NCBI GenBank assembly: GCA_035772405.1
Contig: JAYKKM010000125.1
Location: 62,001 to 126,000 of the forward strand
Direction of reading: 5' to 3'
Length of the DNA: 64,000 nucleotides
Origin: Chrysogorgia sp. JL179-B06
Taxonomy: Eukaryota > Cnidaria > Anthozoa > Scleralcyonacea > Chrysogorgiidae
Position 1 is the first letter of the stretch. Each line of letters starts with the position of its first letter. Of this stretch, positions 57,974 to 64,000 are shown one piece after another. A program made the position numbers and the translations under genes. Under the pieces are notes generated by a model. The model worked only from the letters and a program-made list of their open reading frames with translations, did not search any database and had not been told where the DNA came from.

Positions 57974-60900
57974 TTGTCTAGCAAATACAAGGCATCAACG
58001 AGCAAATACAAGGCATCAACGAGCAAATACAAAGTATTGAGGAGCAAATACAAGGCATTGACTAGCAAATACAAGGCATCAACGAGCAAATACAAGGCAT
58101 CAACGAGCAAATACAAGGCATTGACGAGCAAATACAAGGCATTGACGAGCAAATACAAGGCATTGACTAGCAAATACAAGGAATTGACTAGCAAATACAA
58201 AGTATTGAGGAGCAAATTCAAGGCATTGACTAGCAAATACAAGGCATTGACGAGCAAATACAAGGCATTGCATAGCAAATACAAGGCATTGAATAGCAAA
58301 TACAAGACATTGACGAGCAAATACAAGGCATTGAATAGCAAATACAAGGCATTGAATAGCAAATACAAGGCATTGACGAGAAAATACAAGGCATTGACAA
58401 GCAAATACAAGGCATTGACGAGCAAATACAAGGCATTGACGAGCAAATACAAGGCATTAACGAGCAAATACAAGGCATTGACGAGCAATTACAATGCATC
58501 AACGAGTAAATACAAGGCAATGATTAGCAAATACAAGGCATTGACTAACAAATACAAGGCATGGACGAGCAAATACAAGGCATTGACTAGCAAATACAAG
58601 GCATCGACGAGCAAATACAAGGCATGAACCAGCAAATACAAGGCATTGACGAGCAAATACAATGCATTGACGAGCAAATACAAGGCATTGACGAGAAAAT
58701 ACAAGGCATTGACGAGCAAATACAAGGCATTGACTAGCAAATACAATGCATCGACAAGCAAATACAAGGCATCAACAAGCAAATACAAGGCATTGACGAG
58801 CAAATACAAGGAATTGACGAGCAAATACAAGGCATTGACGAGCAAATACAAGGCATTGACGAGCAAATACAAGGCATTGACGAGCAAATACAAGGCATTG
58901 ACGAGCAAATACAAGGCATTGACGAGCAAATACAAGGCATTGACTAGCAAATACAAGGTATCGGCTAGCAAATACAAGGCATCGACTAGCAGATACAAGG
59001 CATCGGCGAGCAAACACAAGGCATTGATGAGCAAATACAAGGCATCAACGAGCAAATACAAGGCATCAACGAGCAAATACAAGGCATTGAATAGCAAATA
59101 CAAGGCATTGACGAGCAAATACAAGGCATTGAATAGCAAATACAAGGCATTGAATAGCAAATACAAGGCTTTGAATAGCAAATACAAGGCTTTGAATAGC
59201 AAATACAAGGCATCAACGAGCAAATACAAGGCGTCTACGAGCAAATACAAGGCATCTTCGAGGAAATACAAGGCATTGACGAGCAAATACAAGGCATTCA
59301 CGAGCAAATACAAGGCATTGACTAGCAAATACAATGCATTGACGAGCAAATACAATGCATTGACTAGCAAATACAAGGCATTGACTAGCAAATACAAGGC
59401 ATTGACTAGCAAATACAAGGCATTGACGAGCAAATACAAGGCATTGACGGGCAAATACAAGGCATCAACGAGCAAATACAAGGCATTAACGAGGAAATAC
59501 AAGGCATTGACGAGCAAATACAAGGCATTCACGAGCAAATACAAGGCATTGACTAGCAAATACAATGCATTGACGAGCAAATACAATGCATTGACTAGCA
59601 AATACAAGGCATTGACTAGCAAATACAAGGCATTGAATAGCAAATACAAGGCATTGAATAGCAAATACAAGGCTTTGAATAGCAAATACAAGGCTTTGAA
59701 TAGCAAATACAAGGCATCAACGAGCAAATACAAGGCATTGACGAGCAAATACAAGGCATTCACGAGCAAATACAAGGCATTGACTAGCAAATACAATGCA
59801 TTGACGAGCAAATACAATGCATTGACTAGCAAATACAAGGCATTGACTAGCAAATACAAGGCATTGACTAGCAAATACAAGGCATTGACGAGCAAATACA
59901 AGGCATTGACGGGCAAATACAAGGCATCAACGAGCAAATACAAGGCATTAACGAGGAAATACAAGGCATTGACGAGCAAATACAAGGCATTCACGAGCAA
60001 ATACAAGGCATTGACTAGCAAATACAAGGCATTGACGAGCAAATACAAGGCATCAACGAGCAAATACAAGGCATCAACGAGCAAATACAAGGCATCAACG
60101 AGCAAATACAAGGCATCAACGAGCAAATACAAGGGATTGACGAGCAAATACAAGGCATTGACTAGGAAATACAAGACATTGACGAGAAAATACAAGGCAT
60201 TGAATAGCAAATACAAGGCACTGAATAGCAAATACAAGGCATTGACGAGCAAATACAAGGCATTGACGAACAAATACAAGGCATCAACGAGCAAACACAA
60301 GGAATTGACTAGCAAATACAAAGTATTGAGGAGCAAATACAAGGCATTGACTAGCAAATACAAGGCATCAACGAGCAAATACAAGGCATTGACGAGCAAA
60401 TAAAAGGCATTGACGAGCAAATACAAGGCATTGACTAGCAAATACAAGGTATCGGCTAGCAAATACAAGGCATCGACTAGCAAATACAAGGTATCGGCTA
60501 GCAAATACAAGGCATCAACGAGCAAATACAATGCATTGACTAGCAAATACAAGGCATTGACTAGCAAATACAAGGCATTGACGAACAAATACAAGGCAAT
60601 AACGAACAAATACAAGGCATTGACGAGCAAATACAAGGCATCGACGAGCAAATACAAGGCATCAACGAGCAAACACAAGGAATCGACGAGCAAATACAAG
60701 GCATCAACGAGCAAATACAAGGCATCAATGAGCAAATACAAGTCATGGACGAGAAATACTAGGCATCGACGAGCAAATACAAGGCATCGACGAGCAAATA
60801 CAAGGCATCAACGAGCAAATACAAGGCATTGACGAGCAAATACAAGGAATTGACTAGCAAATACAAGACATTGACGAGAAAATACAAGGCATTGAATAGC

Positions 60901-61038
60901 AAATACAAGGCACTGAATAGCAAATACAAGGCATTGACGAGCAAATACAAGGCATTGACGAACAAATACAAGGCATCAACGAGCAAACACAAGGCATTGA
61001 CTAGCAAATACAAAGTATTGAGGAGCTAATACAAGGCA
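57974..61038 (+). repeat. HOR H copy 3 (3,065 bp)
   Basis: This copy equals copy 2 plus a 504-bp (24-unit) net gain created by an internal duplication around 59165-60022. The GAGCTAATAC and TTGTCTAG junction and the CATGAACCAGC landmark (58622) are kept. The 1-bp deletion near 60752 accounts for the length being one short of 146 units. Confidence 0.88.
59165..60022 (+). repeat. Internal segment duplication of 22-24 units
   Basis: GGCATTCACGAG units at about 59295 and 59526 recur at 59757 and 59988, each 462 bp later. The preceding GGCTTTGAATAG doublet recurs 504 bp later, so the two segments differ by two units. The second segment then runs into CATCAACGAG units. The same doublet is present in copy 4, near 62381 and 62843, so it preceded amplification of the 3.07-kb unit. 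Confidence 0.85.
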
Positions 61039-64000
61039 TTGTCTAGCAAATACAAGGCATCAACGAGCAAATACAAGGCATCAACGAGCAAATACAAAGT
61101 ATTGAGGAGCAAATACAAGGCATTGACTAGCAAATACAAGGCATCAACGAGCAAATACAAGGCATCAACGAGCAAATACAAGGCATTGACGAGCAAATAC
61201 AAGGCATTGACGAGCAAATACAAGGCATTGACTAGCAAATACAAGGAATTGACTAGCAAATACAAAGTATTGAGGAGCAAATTCAAGGCATTGACTAGCA
61301 AATACAAGGCATTGACGAGCAAATACAAGGCATTGCATAGCAAATACAAGGCATTGAATAGCAAATACAAGACATTGACGAGCAAATACAAGGCATTGAA
61401 TAGCAAATACAAGGCATTGAATAGCAAATACAAGGCATTGACGAGAAAATACAAGGCATTGACAAGCAAATACAAGGCATTGACGAGCAAATACAAGGCA
61501 TTGACGAGCAAATACAAGGCATTAACGAGCAAATACAAGGCATTGACGAGCAATTACAATGCATCAACGAGTAAATACAAGGCAATGATTAGCAAATACA
61601 AGGCATTGACTAACAAATACAAGGCATGGACGAGCAAATACAAGGCATTGACTAGCAAATACAAGGCATCGACGAGCAAATACAAGGCATGAACCAGCAA
61701 ATACAAGGCATTGACGAGCAAATACAATGCATTGACGAGCAAATACAAGGCATTGACGAGAAAATACAAGGCATTGACGAGCAAATACAAGGCATTGACT
61801 AGCAAATACAATGCATCGACAAGCAAATACAAGGCATCAACAAGCAAATACAAGGCATTGACGAGCAAATACAAGGAATTGACGAGCAAATACAAGGCAT
61901 TGACGAGCAAATACAAGGCATTGACGAGCAAATACAAGGCATTGACGAGCAAATACAAGGCATTGACGAGCAAATACAAGGCATTGACGAGCAAATACAA
62001 GGCATTGACTAGCAAATACAAGGTATCGGCTAGCAAATACAAGGCATCGACTAGCAGATACAAGGCATCGGCGAGCAAACACAAGGCATTGATGAGCAAA
62101 TACAAGGCATCAACGAGCAAATACAAGGCATCAACGAGCAAATACAAGGCATTGAATAGCAAATACAAGGCATTGACGAGCAAATACAAGGCATTGAATA
62201 GCAAATACAAGGCATTGAATAGCAAATACAAGGCTTTGAATAGCAAATACAAGGCTTTGAATAGCAAATACAAGGCATCAACGAGCAAATACAAGGCGTC
62301 GACGAGCAAATACAAGGCATCTTCGAGGAAATACAAGGCATCTTCGAGGAAATACAAGGCATTGACGAGCAAATACAAGGCATTCACGAGCAAATACAAG
62401 GCATTGACTAGCAAATACAATGCATTGACGAGCAAATACAATGCATTGACTAGCAAATACAAGGCATTGACTAGCAAATACAAGGCATTGACTAGCAAAT
62501 ACAAGGCATTGACGAGCAAATACAAGGCATTGACGGGCAAATACAAGGCATCAACGAGCAAATACAAGGCATTAACGAGGAAATACAAGGCATTGACGAG
62601 CAAATACAAGGCATTCACGAGCAAATACAAGGCATTGACTAGCAAATACAATGCATTGACGAGCAAATACAATGCATTGACTAGCAAATACAAGGCATTG
62701 ACTAGCAAATACAAGGCATTGAATAGCAAATACAAGGCATTGAATAGCAAATACAAGGCTTTGAATAGCAAATACAAGGCTTTGAATAGCAAATACAAGG
62801 CATCAACGAGCAAATACAAGGCATTGACGAGCAAATACAAGGCATTCACGAGCAAATACAAGGCATTGACTAGCAAATACAATGCATTGACGAGCAAATA
62901 CAATGCATTGACTAGCAAATACAAGGCATTGACTAGCAAATACAAGGCATTGACTAGCAAATACAAGGCATTGACGAGCAAATACAAGGCATTGACGGGC
63001 AAATACAAGGCATCAACGAGCAAATACAAGGCATTAACGAGGAAATACAAGGCATTGACGAGCAAATACAAGGCATTCACGAGCAAATACAAGGCATTGA
63101 CTAGCAAATACAAGGCATTGACGAGCAAATACAAGGCATCAACGAGCAAATACAAGGCATCAACGAGCAAATACAAGGCATCAACGAGCAAATACAAGGC
63201 ATCAACGAGCAAATACAAGGGATTGACGAGCAAATACAAGGCATTGACTAGGAAATACAAGACATTGACGAGAAAATACAAGGCATTGAATAGCAAATAC
63301 AAGGCACTGAATAGCAAATACAAGGCATTGACGAGCAAATACAAGGCATTGACGAACAAATACAAGGCATCAACGAGCAAACACAAGGAATTGACTAGCA
63401 AATACAAAGTATTGAGGAGCAAATACAAGGCATTGACTAGCAAATACAAGGCATCAACGAGCAAATACAAGGCATTGACGAGCAAATAAAAGGCATTGAC
63501 GAGCAAATACAAGGCATTGACTAGCAAATACAAGGTATCGGCTAGCAAATACAAGGCATCGACTAGCAAATACAAGGTATCGGCTAGCAAATACAAGGCA
63601 TCAACGAGCAAATACAATGCATTGACTAGCAAATACAAAGGCATTGACTAGCAAATACAAGGCATTGACGAACAAATACAAGGCAATAACGAACAAATAC
63701 AAGGCATTGACGAGCAAATACAAGGCATCGACGAGCAAATACAAGGCATCAACGAGCAAACACAAGGAATCGCGACGAGCAAATACAAGGCATCAACGAG
63801 CAAATACAAGGCATCAATGAGCAAATACAAGTCATGGACGAGAAATACTAGGCATCGACGAGCAAATACAAGGCATCGACGAGCAAATACAAGGCATCAA
63901 CGAGCAAATACAAGGCATTGACGAGCAAATACAAGGAATTGACTAGCAAATACAAGACATTGACGAGAAAATACAAGGCAGATAGCAAATACAAGGCACT
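61039..64000 (+). repeat. HOR H copy 4 (cut by the window end)
   Basis: This copy follows copy 3 with a 3,065-bp shift to about 62320. There one extra CATCTTCGAGG unit (two in a row instead of one) makes the later shift 3,086 bp. Unlike the earlier copies it has an extra A near 63640 (TACAAAGGC), two extra bases near 63772 (ATCGCGACG) and a 3-bp loss near 63980 (GGCAGATAGC). The array continues to the last base. Confidence 0.87.

Larger units (their letters stand above)
1..64000 (+). repeat. Giant 21-bp tandem repeat (minisatellite/satellite) array filling the window
   Basis: The whole window is a head-to-tail array of about 3,050 units, nearly all 21 bp long. Each unit has a conserved 14-bp part, CAAATACAAGGCAT, and a 7-bp variable part, most often TGACGAG. 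Common alternatives are TGACTAG, CAACGAG, CGACGAG, TGAATAG and TGACAAG. All units point the same way and no unique spacer interrupts them. The first and last bases are still inside the array, so its true length exceeds 64 kb. Rare units of 20 or 22 bp, and partial units, shift the register about sixty times. The unit is A-rich on the + strand (9 A, 3 T, 5 G, 4 C) and spans about two turns of B-DNA. I see no gene, RNA gene, mobile element, promoter or terminator anywhere in it. The function and host are unknown; non-coding satellite DNA is the simplest reading. Confidence 0.98.

Noticed and set aside
61711..63489. 592-codon + strand frame of SKYKALT heptads, and similar + frames such as 21105-22967
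   Set aside because: Openness again follows from the unit. The phase contains TAA, TAG and TGA elsewhere (AAATAAAAGG, AAATAGAATG, CATGAACC), starts are TTG within the repeat, and no ribosome-binding or promoter context exists.
1..64000. CRISPR array
   Set aside because: Units are contiguous, with no unique spacers of 25-40 bp and no palindromic repeat; no cas gene is present.
1..64000. Plasmid iterons or a partition centromere, suggested by 21-22-bp direct repeats
   Set aside because: Iteron sets have a handful to a few dozen copies beside a rep gene and an AT-rich region. Here there are about 3,000 copies and no rep or par gene.
1..64000. Bacterial promoters, because TTGAC[G/A] resembles a -35 box once per unit
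   Set aside because: No TATAAT-like hexamer lies 16-18 bp downstream; that position falls on the next unit's GACGAG region.
1..64000. Telomeric repeat or rDNA spacer
   Set aside because: The unit lacks a G-rich telomere motif and no rRNA sequence is seen. A subtelomeric or spacer position remains possible but is not shown.
1..64000. Borg-like or other extrachromosomal element with tandem-repeat ORFs
   Set aside because: Repeat lengths divisible by three are shared, but there are no genes, no mixed coding context and no inverted termini in view, so the comparison has no positive support.

Overview
The window is one uninterrupted tandem array and holds no gene that I can support. From base 1 to base 64000 it consists of roughly 3,050 head-to-tail copies of a 21-bp unit, all in the same orientation. 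The unit has a near-constant 14-bp part (CAAATACAAGGCAT) followed by a variable 7-bp part (mostly TGACGAG, TGACTAG, CAACGAG, CGACGAG, TGAATAG or TGACAAG). Its GC content is about 43% and the + strand is strongly A-rich. The array runs off both ends of the window. I see no rRNA, tRNA, insertion sequence, CRISPR array, promoter or terminator, and no unique sequence longer than about one unit.

The array is not uniform. Variant units are arranged into higher-order repeats (HORs) that change along the window. A ~2.6-kb HOR fills 1-8.7 kb. A composite zone with a 1.89-kb shift follows (8.7-11.4 kb). Then come a 1,428-bp HOR (11.4-14.3 kb), a 4.66-kb HOR with partial relatives (14.3-28.2 kb), and a 5.66-5.83-kb HOR that carries a nested 1.31-kb duplication (28.2-43.2 kb). 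After a transition zone there is a nearly homogeneous stretch at 45.6-49 kb, a second mixed zone to 52.3 kb, and finally a 2.6-3.1-kb HOR from 52.5 kb to the end. Modules are shared between distant blocks. This is the pattern expected from repeated unequal exchange, segment amplification and local homogenisation.

Because 21 bp is seven codons, every frame reads as a heptad: + strand TSKYKAL, EQIQGID and RANTRH-stop; - strand LVNALYL, MPCICSS and VFARQCL. Long open frames on both strands (up to 825 codons) follow from the unit having no stop in those phases and are not evidence of coding. Each of these frames is broken by stops and by dozens of indels. The EQIQGID frame is the most protein-like, with Ile at coiled-coil a and d positions. 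The only stops I see in it are TAG and TAA, at Glu/Gln codon positions. It could be read through only in a genetic code where UAR is sense, and even then indels would break it.

The organism cannot be identified from this sequence. Satellite DNA of this length with layered HORs is most typical of eukaryotic heterochromatin (subtelomere, centromere or other). A prokaryotic or extrachromosomal element assembled from long reads is not excluded. There are no genes to work together; the biological content is the repeat organisation itself.
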